DNA of 61,156 nucleotides from the NCBI RefSeq assembly GCF_030160635.1, contig NZ_BSOS01000087.1, positions 1-61,156 on the forward strand. Reading direction: 5' to 3'. A program made the position numbers and the translations under genes. This DNA is from Acidocella aquatica (GTDB taxonomy: Bacteria > Pseudomonadota > Alphaproteobacteria > Acetobacterales > Acetobacteraceae). The notes under the pieces were generated by a model, which was not told the origin of the DNA, did no database searches, and saw only the letters and a list, made by a program, of their open reading frames with translations. Positions within the stretch are counted from its first letter, which is position 1; every line of letters begins with the position of its first letter. Of the stretch, positions 9,974 to 18,253 are shown one piece after another.

Positions 9974-10774
9974 CTATTTTCTTTTTGGCGTCGGTGAAAA
10001 AGATAAAACTCCCTTGTTATCAAAGTCGTACTGGTTGTGTTTCTTGAATTCATCTAGCGCTGTTTGCGCGAGCATTTCGCGCTCTAAGAATTCGATCATT
10101 GCTTCGTTTGTGCCTTTGTCGTTGGACCGGATAGCGTAGCCCAACGCGGTACGACCAGGATCATCACAAAGGAAAAGATCCGCACCCAATTCTAAGAGAT
10201 GACGAACAACAGTCAGATTGCCGCGCCGAGATCCAAACAAGCCGCCACCTTTGGCGGCGAACATCAATGCCGTTACGCCATAACCGTCTTGTTCGTTAAC
10301 TGAGATTTGTAACATGGTAGCTACGTCAGGTTTGTACTGCCTCGTTCTGACCATTTCAGTCAAAGCTGTACGCCCGTTTTTGTCCTTAAGCGTAGGGGAG
10401 AGGCCAGTTTGAAAAAGTGCATCACACATCGCTGCGGCTAGTTTATTTTTTTCGATCCCACAGGCGACATGCAATAACGTATTACCGTTACGATCTAACA
10501 GCCGATTCAAATCCGAGGCTGGCCCGGAGAGATCGCGATAAATATACCAAAACCCCTCGATATCACCTTGGGAAACCACGCGAAACAGTGATTTTGGAAA
10601 GAGATTTTCTGATCGATCGAGGGGCCCTTTACATTTAGGGCAGGGATTAGTTGAACATTTTGTGCAAAGTTTCTCGAACTCAAACCCACAGGCTTTGCAC
10701 GTCATGGCACCGACTTTATAATCGGCTCCATCACCGCAGATTTCGCACGGGCCGATAATGACGGAAAACGTCAT
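9974..10774 (-). CDS. Zinc-ribbon ankyrin-repeat protein
   Basis: This is a 266-residue protein. The N-terminal 60 residues hold seven or more cysteines in CxxC pairs (CEICGDG, CKACG, CTKCSTNPCPKC), a double zinc-ribbon. Ankyrin repeats follow at about residues 90-240 (GNTLLHVACG, GRTALTEMV, GVTALMFAA, GRTALGYAI). Ankyrin arrays bind proteins, and the zinc ribbon may bind nucleic acid or protein. It lies on the opposite strand between the two DISARM units, three bases after the 71-aa gene, so the two form a minus-strand pair. No catalytic domain is seen. A role in defence is inferred from position only. Confidence 0.75.
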   Translation of the reverse strand: MTFSVIIGPCEICGDGADYKVGAMTCKACGFEFEKLCTKCSTNPCPKCKGPLDRSENLFPKSLFRVVSQGDIEGFWYIYRDLSGPASDLNRLLDRNGNTLLHVACGIEKNKLAAAMCDALFQTGLSPTLKDKNGRTALTEMVRTRQYKPDVATMLQISVNEQDGYGVTALMFAAKGGGLFGSRRGNLTVVRHLLELGADLFLCDDPGRTALGYAIRSNDKGTNEAMIEFLEREMLAQTALDEFKKHNQYDFDNKGVLSFSPTPKRK

Positions 10775-10777
10775 CGG

Positions 10778-10993
10778 CTATTTCCTGCCTTTAAGATAAT
10801 CACTCAGGGAGTTTGCTCCCGCTCGGTCCAGCAGCGTGTCAAGGTGCATATCGCCACGAACGTCAGGGGCAAAACCGGGACCATAGGTTTCCCGGAGAGT
10901 GTCTATCCGCGTGTTCCCGTTCTTGCGCCGAATCTCGCCGTTCTGGTCTCGTCTTCGATCATCTAGTCCTGAGTTTTGTACTTTTTTGCTCAT
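10778..10993 (-). CDS. Small conserved-looking protein upstream of ankyrin gene
   Basis: The 71-residue basic protein starts at ATG 10993 with a good Shine-Dalgarno (AAAGGACTGAAA). Much longer in-frame starts exist but would overlap the divergent regulator. The C-terminal half (ETYGPGFAPDVRGDMHLDTL then SLSDYLKGRK) looks like a folded, conserved module, but I cannot name the family. It is three bases upstream of the ankyrin gene, so the two are probably co-translated. It may be a small partner of the ankyrin protein. Confidence 0.6.
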   Translation of the reverse strand: MSKKVQNSGLDDRRRDQNGEIRRKNGNTRIDTLRETYGPGFAPDVRGDMHLDTLLDRAGANSLSDYLKGRK

Positions 10994-11067
10994 TTTCAGT
11001 CCTTTATCACCACCTATTACGATATCAGGTTCGTCGAAGCGGCATCCGCGAACCAATAAACGCAAAA

Positions 11068-11097
11068 TAGTCTTGCATTTTAGTTTTTGCAAGACTA
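11068..11097. promoter_or_regulatory. Perfect 10-bp inverted repeat, operator candidate
   Basis: TAGTCTTGCA (11068-11077) and TGCAAGACTA (11088-11097) form a perfect dyad with a 10-bp T-rich spacer. It sits 27 bases before the xre/immA start in the divergent intergenic region. This is the expected place for the operator of the HTH protein encoded next to it. It could control both the minus-strand pair and the xre-PIN-drmAB unit. Confidence 0.65.
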
Positions 11098-11123
11098 AAT
11101 GTATTTGACGGATGGAGGCACGC

Positions 11124-12230
11124 ATGATGACCCAACTTATCGGCACGCGGCTCAAGGCGCTGCGCGAGCAGCGCGCCATGAGCCAGGATGAGCTTGCGCG
11201 CATTTTCGGCTTCAAGGACAGGCAAACGATATCGGCCATTGAAACCGGCGAGCGCCGGGTGACGGCCGAAGAACTAATCCTTGCCGTGGAAAAGCTTGGC
11301 GCCTCGCTAGAATACTTCACCGACCCTTTCATGCTGGTCGGAGAGGGCCGGTTCTCTTGGCGGCAGACCGCCGTTGGTCCCGAGCGACTCGCGGCCTATG
11401 AGCGCAACGCCGGCCGTTGGATTGCCGCATACAGGGCGATTGCGCCCCAGGTGGGCCGCGGGGCGCCGTTTTTGCGGCGCGCGCTAGGCCTCTCGCGGCA
11501 AAGCCGGTTCGAGGATGCGATGGAGGCGGGAGAACGCTTCGCCGCCGAATACAAGCTCGGAGACGTCCCGGCGCTCCGCCTGGCCAAGGTCATGGAACGG
11601 GAACTCGGCATCCTGGTCCTGATGGTCGACGTATCGAATGGAATTTCAGGAGCGGCCTGCCGTTTGCCAGAGCTTGACGCCGTCCTGATAAATCGTCACG
11701 AGACGGTCGGCCGGCGACACTTCGACTTGGCCCATGAATTATTCCATATCCTAACTTGGGATGCGATGCCGCCTGAGCACGCGGAGGCATCGCTAGAGAC
11801 GGGCGGCAACCGCATCGAGCAGCTCGCCAATAATTTCGCGTCTGCCGTTCTAATGCCAACGCATGTTCTCGATCGATATGGCATCTGGTCCGACCTCAGC
11901 GAGAGCAAGTTGGTCGCCAAACTGAGCGCCACAGCCGATGAGCTTCAGGTGACAGCTTCGGCGCTGAAATGGCGTCTGGTCGCGATCGACAGGCTCAAGC
12001 TGGCAAAGGCCAAGGCAATTTCTGACGCCACCTTGAGAAATAACGGGCGTGAATCGGACGACTCCCCGACCCCGCCACCATTTTCGAAGCCATTTCTTGA
12101 GGTCATCGGGCTGGCAATCGACGCCGGGCACCTTTCAGCGCGCCGCGCCTCTGGCCTGCTGGACATGACCGTCGACGATCTGGCTGAACTCTTTGCTTTT
12201 CATGGGATTGAGTCCCTGGTTGATCTGTGA
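11124..12230 (+). CDS. XRE regulator fused to ImmA/IrrE-type protease domain
   Basis: The protein has an N-terminal HTH_XRE domain (residues about 4-60; LRALREQ-like core, QTISAIETGERRVT) and a COG2856/ImmA-IrrE metallopeptidase domain with the zinc motif HELFH near residue 204 and a downstream glutamate. Such proteins act as repressors or antitoxins, and in ICEBs1 and Deinococcus the peptidase cleaves a repressor under stress. GGAGG (11114-11118) points to ATG 11124 or 11127 rather than the ATG at 11112. The gene is followed six bases later by a PIN-domain gene and then drmA, so it heads a four-gene operon. It is likely autoregulated through the dyad at 11068-11097. Confidence 0.85.
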   Translation: MMTQLIGTRLKALREQRAMSQDELARIFGFKDRQTISAIETGERRVTAEELILAVEKLGASLEYFTDPFMLVGEGRFSWRQTAVGPERLAAYERNAGRWIAAYRAIAPQVGRGAPFLRRALGLSRQSRFEDAMEAGERFAAEYKLGDVPALRLAKVMERELGILVLMVDVSNGISGAACRLPELDAVLINRHETVGRRHFDLAHELFHILTWDAMPPEHAEASLETGGNRIEQLANNFASAVLMPTHVLDRYGIWSDLSESKLVAKLSATADELQVTASALKWRLVAIDRLKLAKAKAISDATLRNNGRESDDSPTPPPFSKPFLEVIGLAIDAGHLSARRASGLLDMTVDDLAELFAFHGIESLVDL

Positions 12231-12236
12231 GGAACG

Positions 12237-12752
12237 ATGCCTCGTTTTCGCGGTGTCGTCTTGGTTGATACGAACGCAATCCTGGAATCATTCAGGGTCG
12301 GTTCCTGGCGCGCGCTCGCTAGTGGCTACAACGTCGAGACCGTCGAGGATTGCGTGACGGAGACCCAAACGGGATTTCAGCGCCGGCGGCCGGAACAGCA
12401 GATTGACGTGGCCCAACTTGTGGCCTCACTCAAGGCCGTTCATCCTGTGGACGACGCGCAACGCGCCGTCGTCGCGGTTAAGGCGCCTGATATTGCGCTG
12501 GACGTAGGGGAGCAGTCGTTATGGGCACATGCGCTGACGCGAAAAGATGTCTGGGTCCTGTGTGGACCTGATAAAGCCAGTATGCGGTTTGGGGTTCGCC
12601 TTGGGCTGAGGGACCGGTTGATTGCCCTCGAAGTGCTTCTGACCGATGCAGGTCACCGGCCGAAAGAGGCGCTGAAGCTGCCGTATACGACCAAGTGGCT
12701 CGAAAAAGTCCTTGCAGAATTTTTCATTTCAGAGGGGCTTGGGCGGTCATGA
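12237..12752 (+). CDS. PIN-domain protein, putative toxin partner
   Basis: This is a 171-residue protein with a PIN-like layout: the first acidic residue in VVLVDTNAILESF (Asp11), a central GEQSLWAHAL, and a late aspartate in VLCGPDKASMRFG. PIN domains are metal-dependent ribonucleases and are commonly the toxin partner of XRE/COG2856 antitoxins. The start lies six bases after xre/immA with GAGGAACG upstream, and the stop overlaps the drmA start as ATGA. Translation is therefore coupled on both sides, which is unusual for a stand-alone toxin-antitoxin pair. Toxicity is inferred, not shown. Confidence 0.75.
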   Translation: MPRFRGVVLVDTNAILESFRVGSWRALASGYNVETVEDCVTETQTGFQRRRPEQQIDVAQLVASLKAVHPVDDAQRAVVAVKAPDIALDVGEQSLWAHALTRKDVWVLCGPDKASMRFGVRLGLRDRLIALEVLLTDAGHRPKEALKLPYTTKWLEKVLAEFFISEGLGRS

Positions 12753-15700
12753 CAAACTCAGTCGATATTCGCGCCCAGATCGTGGATGTCTTTCGTCGAG
12801 ACCTCATCGGTCCGGGGCTGCAGGACGCAGATCTTGCCAACGAGCGCCTGAATGAAAGCCCGGCACGCTGGTATTTGGCCGGATTTATTGCCCCTGCAGA
12901 CGATGCGCTCGCCCTGGACGGGGATGATGACGAGAACGATCTGTCCGCCCAGGAAGAGATGGAAATCGACGTTGAGGAGCCGGACGCCGATGGCGCCGGC
13001 GGCGCCGCGACCGACAACGAGGAGCCTGAAGCCCCCAACGCGCGTCGGCGTTTTCTGCCGTCGTCCGTTGGGCTGACGGTGTTGCTCGATCCGGATGTGA
13101 CGTCGATCGAAGCACGCGTTTCGTGGGGTGACTATCGAACCGAACCACCATTGCCGGAAGCTATCCTTCTGCCCGAGCCCCTACCGGAAGAGCTTGGCGA
13201 GGACGGTAAGCCCAAGCGCGTTGAGCGCCCCATGGTCGAGTGGGTTCGGACCCCGAAAGACCGGGTCATGGCTCTTCCCATCAAGGATGGCCGCGGCGGC
13301 CCGTTCGTCGTGCCGGAGAGCGCGGCCGAACAACGCCGCGGTGGCGGCCTGGTGCTGGAAACCCATTCGCGCTTATTCAGTTACACCACGCCGGACGGCA
13401 AAACTGAGCGCGTCCGTGCCCTTACTGTCTTCCTCGTCAATCGGCGGGCTACAGTTCATCGCTTCTACGCCGATGTCAGCTACGCTTTTCAGGCGCGGAT
13501 CGAACTTGTAAGCGAAGCGGGGTTCCGTGCGCGTCGCGACCTTTCTGGCTATCGCGCCCAGGAATGGGATCTTCGGATCGCGGATCTGCACTATCGCGAC
13601 ATGCGTGAATGGGCTGTAGGGCGGAACGCCGCCGCTGGATGGGACACTTCTGAAGACAGCGCCAACGGTGTGACGCGGGTATGGACCGACCCGCTGCCGT
13701 CGGCGGAGGTTGAACGCGTAGCGCCGAATGAGGACGCTGAATTCAAGGCGCAGGTGACGTTCGGCATGGAAGAGCTCGCGCAGTTGGCGGAGGGCGATGG
13801 CGCCAGCCTTCGCGCCGCCTTGGCCGATCTGCCATCGCTCTATGGAATTTGGATCGACGCCGAGCGCAACAAGCTTTCAGGCCTTCCCGCCCGCCGACGC
13901 GAGACCGGCGAACGCCTTGTCGCCGAGATGGTGACCGCGAAGGACCGGATCGCAAAGGGCATCGAGATTCTATCGACGGACTCAAAAGCCCGCACGGCGT
14001 TCCGGTTCATGAATCTTTCCGTATCCATGGCCGCGCGCCGTCGTGTCGCTGGCGCGACAGGCGATCCGAGTGCTCTCGATGAGCCACAGTGGCGGCCGTT
14101 TCAGCTCGCCTTCGTGCTGCTCAACATGGCCGGCCTAATCGATCGAACTCATGTCGATCGTGAGACGGCGGACCTGCTGTTTTTTCCTACAGGCGGCGGC
14201 AAGACCGAGGCCTATCTCGGCCTCGCAGCCATGGTGATTGCGCATCGGCGGCTGGGCGGATCGGGCGTGCTCGGCGCTGGCGTCGCCGTTATCATGCGTT
14301 ACACCCTGCGCCTTCTGACGCTCGACCAGCTCGCGCGCGCGGCAGGTGTCGTCTGCGCGCTCGAACTGATGCGCACCGACGCCAAGAACGTCGATGAGCG
14401 CGGTCGCCGGATGCTCGGTGACTGGCCAATCGAGATCGGTCTGTGGGTCGGCTCCGACGCCTCGCCGAACAAGCTGGGCGGCAAAGGAAAGTCTGACGAG
14501 ACAACAGCTGTCGGTCGAATTCGGCGCTATCGCAACGGGCGTGACAAGCGCGCACCGGCCCCGCTCAAGGCTTGTCCGTGGTGCGGAACCGAGTTCACGC
14601 CTTCATCGTTTTCCTGCACGCCGAACGAACACGCGCCGATCAATTTGGAAATTCGGTGCGCCAACACCAGCTGTGAGTTCAGCAGGAATCGACCGCTGCC
14701 GGTGCTTACGGTCGATGAGCCCATCTACCGGCGTCTTCCGGCGTTTCTGATCGCTACGGTCGACAAGTTCGCAGCGCTGCCCTGGGTGGGTGAGACCGGC
14801 GCTTTCTTTGGGCACGTTGACCGTTTCGAAGATGGCGTCGGCTTCTATGGGGCGGCTGAGCCGGGCGAAGGCCGACCATTGGGCAACGGCTGGTCGCTGG
14901 ATCCGCCCGATCTTATCATCCAGGATGAATTGCACCTCATTGCCGGTCCCCTTGGAACGGTCGCGGGTCTGTATGAAGCGGCGATTGATCAGCTTGCCTC
15001 GCGAGGCTCCGGTGAAAACCGCGTTCGCCCGAAGATCGTGGCGTCGACCGCTACGGTCAGACGGGCGGCCGATCAAATCGCCGCTCTGTTCGATCGGGAC
15101 ACAACCAGCATTTTCCCGCCGCCCGGCATTGATCGTGTCGATAGCTTCTTCGCTCGGACAGTGCCCTCATCGACCAATCCAGCCCGGCTCTATTTGGGCA
15201 TCGCGGCGCAAGGCCGCGGCCCGAAGCTGGTCTTCCTGAGGTCTCTGACAACGCTCGTGTCCGCCGCGCAGGCCGCTTACGACGCGAATATCCCTGCCGA
15301 CGCCAAGGCCAGGAATCCTGCTGATCCGTACATGACTGTGCTTTGCTATTTCAACGCGTTGCGCGAGTTGGGTGGCGCGCGGCGCATTGTCGAGGATGAA
15401 GTGCGTGATCGGGCGGCTCGCTACGGCGCCCAACGCCGACGGGTGGACCCTGCCGATACACCGTTTGCCGATAGAGCCATCAAGGAGCCGATGGAGCTCA
15501 CATCTCGTGTCTCTACCGACGAGGTCGCGAAGGCGAAACAGCGTCTGGAGGCGATCTTTGGCCGGGATGCCGAAACCGTCGATGTGGCTCTCGCGACCAA
15601 CATGATCTCGGTTGGTCTCGACATCACGCGCCTCGGGCTGATGGTCGTGCAGGGGCAGCCCAAGACGGCCGCTGAATACATCCAGGCGACCAGCCGTGTC

Positions 15701-16294
15701 GGCCGTGACCATTCCAGACCCGGCTTAGTGCTGGCGGTTCTGAACCTCCACAAGCCGCGTGACCGAATGCACTTCGAGCAATTCGGCCAATTTCACCGCA
15801 CATTCTATCGCGCCGTTGAAGCGACAAGCGTGACACCTTGGGCGGCACGGGCGCTGGATCGCGCCTTAGCTGCGGTCGTGGTCGCTGCGGCGCGCCACGT
15901 GGATGGCGCACTCACCCCGGATGTCGCGGTCAATGAACTGAAGAACAATGTCGGCATCCGCATCTTGGTCCGAGACTCGATCGTCGATCGCGCGCCGGAG
16001 CGGATGATCGCGGGCGGTCGCGCCGCTCTGTCAAAGCTGATCGACGACATCTTGGATGCCTGGATTGAGACTTCCGATGAGCAGGCGGCGGGCGGCAATG
16101 CGTTTGCCTATGCCAAGAAGAAAAGTCCTCATCGACTGCTGCACATGCCGCTCGAACCGGAGATCGGCAACTTGGCGGAACCCCACCGCCGTTTTGTGGC
16201 GGGCCGTTCCATGCGCGACGTGGAACCCAACGTCACCCTGAAGGTCAGGGATCCTCACGGAAACACGATCGCGAACGCGGATGATCTCACATGA
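12749..16294 (+). CDS. drmA: DISARM core helicase DrmA
   Basis: This 1181-residue protein has helicase motifs: Walker A (FPTGGGKTEAY) near residue 477, a DE-L-H box (IQDELHLIAG) near 726, and C-terminal helicase motifs (TNMISVGLDI, SRVGRDHSRPG) near 950-985. A four-Cys zinc site (CPWCGTEF and CANTSCEF) lies near 608-645. An acidic low-complexity stretch is near residues 55-85. DrmA is the nucleic-acid translocating core shared by all DISARM classes and works with DrmB. I chose ATG 12749, overlapping the PIN stop by four bases. The 3' end overlaps drmB as ATGA. Confidence 0.92.
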   Translation: MTNSVDIRAQIVDVFRRDLIGPGLQDADLANERLNESPARWYLAGFIAPADDALALDGDDDENDLSAQEEMEIDVEEPDADGAGGAATDNEEPEAPNARRRFLPSSVGLTVLLDPDVTSIEARVSWGDYRTEPPLPEAILLPEPLPEELGEDGKPKRVERPMVEWVRTPKDRVMALPIKDGRGGPFVVPESAAEQRRGGGLVLETHSRLFSYTTPDGKTERVRALTVFLVNRRATVHRFYADVSYAFQARIELVSEAGFRARRDLSGYRAQEWDLRIADLHYRDMREWAVGRNAAAGWDTSEDSANGVTRVWTDPLPSAEVERVAPNEDAEFKAQVTFGMEELAQLAEGDGASLRAALADLPSLYGIWIDAERNKLSGLPARRRETGERLVAEMVTAKDRIAKGIEILSTDSKARTAFRFMNLSVSMAARRRVAGATGDPSALDEPQWRPFQLAFVLLNMAGLIDRTHVDRETADLLFFPTGGGKTEAYLGLAAMVIAHRRLGGSGVLGAGVAVIMRYTLRLLTLDQLARAAGVVCALELMRTDAKNVDERGRRMLGDWPIEIGLWVGSDASPNKLGGKGKSDETTAVGRIRRYRNGRDKRAPAPLKACPWCGTEFTPSSFSCTPNEHAPINLEIRCANTSCEFSRNRPLPVLTVDEPIYRRLPAFLIATVDKFAALPWVGETGAFFGHVDRFEDGVGFYGAAEPGEGRPLGNGWSLDPPDLIIQDELHLIAGPLGTVAGLYEAAIDQLASRGSGENRVRPKIVASTATVRRAADQIAALFDRDTTSIFPPPGIDRVDSFFARTVPSSTNPARLYLGIAAQGRGPKLVFLRSLTTLVSAAQAAYDANIPADAKARNPADPYMTVLCYFNALRELGGARRIVEDEVRDRAARYGAQRRRVDPADTPFADRAIKEPMELTSRVSTDEVAKAKQRLEAIFGRDAETVDVALATNMISVGLDITRLGLMVVQGQPKTAAEYIQATSRVGRDHSRPGLVLAVLNLHKPRDRMHFEQFGQFHRTFYRAVEATSVTPWAARALDRALAAVVVAAARHVDGALTPDVAVNELKNNVGIRILVRDSIVDRAPERMIAGGRAALSKLIDDILDAWIETSDEQAAGGNAFAYAKKKSPHRLLHMPLEPEIGNLAEPHRRFVAGRSMRDVEPNVTLKVRDPHGNTIANADDLT

Positions 16295-18156
16295 CCAAGA
16301 ATGCTCAACGCCTAAGCCAGTTGATTTCGACCTTCGGTCCGGGGGCGATGATCGATCTGCCGACGCGGTCAGTCGTGGTGGGCGGACTCGAACAATGGGA
16401 CATGAAGGGCAGCGCCTTCTCGACCCTTCCAGAGCCGCGTTTGACGATGCGCCTTGAGCAAATTCTGAAGGAGCAAGGGCGCCTCGATCCGGCAGCCAGT
16501 CTGACCTTGAGAACACCGCCGACGTCGGTTGATTCAAAAGATGGCGTGCCGCGTGGCGTCGCTGCGCCGATCTTCCCGACATGGTTCATCTGCGAGCAGG
16601 TGGAAACGAACACCTCCGGCGCCAAAACGACCCGCCGTCGGCGATTGGTGCGTTGGCAGGACCTCGACAGCAAGGGCCGCAGGAAGTTCCAATACGACGA
16701 CGGACGCAAGAGCGATGTGACGCCGATCCGTTTCGTGTGCGCCTGCGACAAGGGGCATCTCCAAGATATCGACTGGCGTTGGGTCGTCCACGGTTCCGGG
16801 ACATGTCACGAGCCGATGTGGGTGGAGGAAAAGGGAACCAGTGCGGACCCGGCAGACACCAGCATCGTGTGCGGTTGCGGCCGTCGTCTGTCCCTGCAAG
16901 ACACCTTCCAGCCAGGGCGTCTGGGCAAATGCCGAGGCGAGCGACCGTGGCTGCTCGACCGAGACCCGGAAGGCTGCGGCGACAATCTCAAGCTCCTAAC
17001 GCGAACCGCGACGAACACCTACTTCCCGCAGGTTCACACGGTGATTTCGCTGCCGACAGAGGAGGATGAACTCAGTCAGCTTGTCGATGAACTATCGGGG
17101 GATCTGGCCGGCGTTCAAACAGTCCAAGACGTGGCGCAGGCGAAGAAATTCAATCCGAAGGTATCGGCGTCGCTCGGTCCTTATTCGGATGGTGACATTT
17201 TCGATAGGCTTCAGCGCATTCGTGAGGGTGCAAGAACTGACGCCACACGGTCACCTAAGTTGTCCGAGTTCGATACGTTTGCCGGCGGCCGTTCTGAAAT
17301 CGGCGCGAACCATCCGACCGCAAAGCTCTACGCCCAGACTCTTCCGCGCGAGGCTTGGGCTGACCCCGATGCCGGGATCGATTTATCGGGGATCAAAAAC
17401 CTGGTCGCGGTGCATCGCCTTAGGGAGGTTTCGTGCCTCTACGGGTTCACGCGATTTGAAGCTGCGCCGACGGGTTCTGATGGCGACATCGAAGATATTA
17501 CGTTGAGCGTTCGTGGCGCGCCCATATCGCGTGATGCTGACTGGCTGCCAGCAATCGAGCAATTTGGGGAAGGCATCTTCATCCATTTTGATGCCACCGC
17601 GATTGCCGCATGGCTCCAAAAGGAGGCCACAGCTGTCCGAAATCAAAAGCTGCTGGCTGGATATGGCCACTGGCAAAAGCGTTTTGCTGGGAAGGCGCCG
17701 GCGTACCCAGGAACGGCCTACGTGCTGCTTCATAGTATATCGCACGCGTTGATGGCCGAGATCGCCCTCGATTGCGGCTATCCAGCCAGTTCGCTGAAGG
17801 AACGTGTCTACGCGCTATCGAGTACGCGAGGGGGCGGCGACGTCGACCGCTGCGGAATACTTATCTATACGGCGAGCGCAGGTGCGCAAGGCACACTCGG
17901 CGGTCTCGTCGCGACGGCTCCGAGGTTCGCCTACATCCTCAAGAGCGCCCTGGAACGCCTGAGGATCTGCTCAAATGACCCCGTTTGCGCCGATCATGAA
18001 CCCGATGACAGGAGCGGTGACCGGGCAACCCACGGCGCTGCGTGTCATGGATGCCTCCTGATCGCCGAAACGAGTTGTGAGATGAGGAACCTCTTCCTCG
18101 ACCGCAGTCTCCTTGTACCAACAATGGGTGATGATTTGTCCTGCTTCTTCTCGTGA
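16291..18156 (+). CDS. drmB: DISARM core protein DrmB (DUF1998)
   Basis: This is a 621-residue protein with the DrmB-type N-terminus (LISTFGPGAMIDLPTRSVVV) and a DUF1998-like C-terminal half. Clustered cysteines for metal binding occur in the first half (CACDKGHL, CGCGRR) and near the end (CSNDPVCADH, CHGCLL). DrmB pairs with DrmA to form the DISARM core complex. The start overlaps the drmA stop by four bases. The usual next gene, drmC (phospholipase-D fold), is absent: 98 bases later the convergent conjugation operon ends. Confidence 0.92.
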   Translation: MTKNAQRLSQLISTFGPGAMIDLPTRSVVVGGLEQWDMKGSAFSTLPEPRLTMRLEQILKEQGRLDPAASLTLRTPPTSVDSKDGVPRGVAAPIFPTWFICEQVETNTSGAKTTRRRRLVRWQDLDSKGRRKFQYDDGRKSDVTPIRFVCACDKGHLQDIDWRWVVHGSGTCHEPMWVEEKGTSADPADTSIVCGCGRRLSLQDTFQPGRLGKCRGERPWLLDRDPEGCGDNLKLLTRTATNTYFPQVHTVISLPTEEDELSQLVDELSGDLAGVQTVQDVAQAKKFNPKVSASLGPYSDGDIFDRLQRIREGARTDATRSPKLSEFDTFAGGRSEIGANHPTAKLYAQTLPREAWADPDAGIDLSGIKNLVAVHRLREVSCLYGFTRFEAAPTGSDGDIEDITLSVRGAPISRDADWLPAIEQFGEGIFIHFDATAIAAWLQKEATAVRNQKLLAGYGHWQKRFAGKAPAYPGTAYVLLHSISHALMAEIALDCGYPASSLKERVYALSSTRGGGDVDRCGILIYTASAGAQGTLGGLVATAPRFAYILKSALERLRICSNDPVCADHEPDDRSGDRATHGAACHGCLLIAETSCEMRNLFLDRSLLVPTMGDDLSCFFS

Positions 18157-18253
18157 TTGTAAGCACAACGTTGTTGGGGGTTGGCCGTACAGGCAGGCGT
18201 GACTCCAGGTCTATGCTGAGTGATACAAAGGTCCTTCGATCGTGGGATAAGCA

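Noticed and set aside
18157-18253. drmC remnant after drmB
   Set aside because: The 97 bases carry no phospholipase-D HxK motif or coding signal in any frame.
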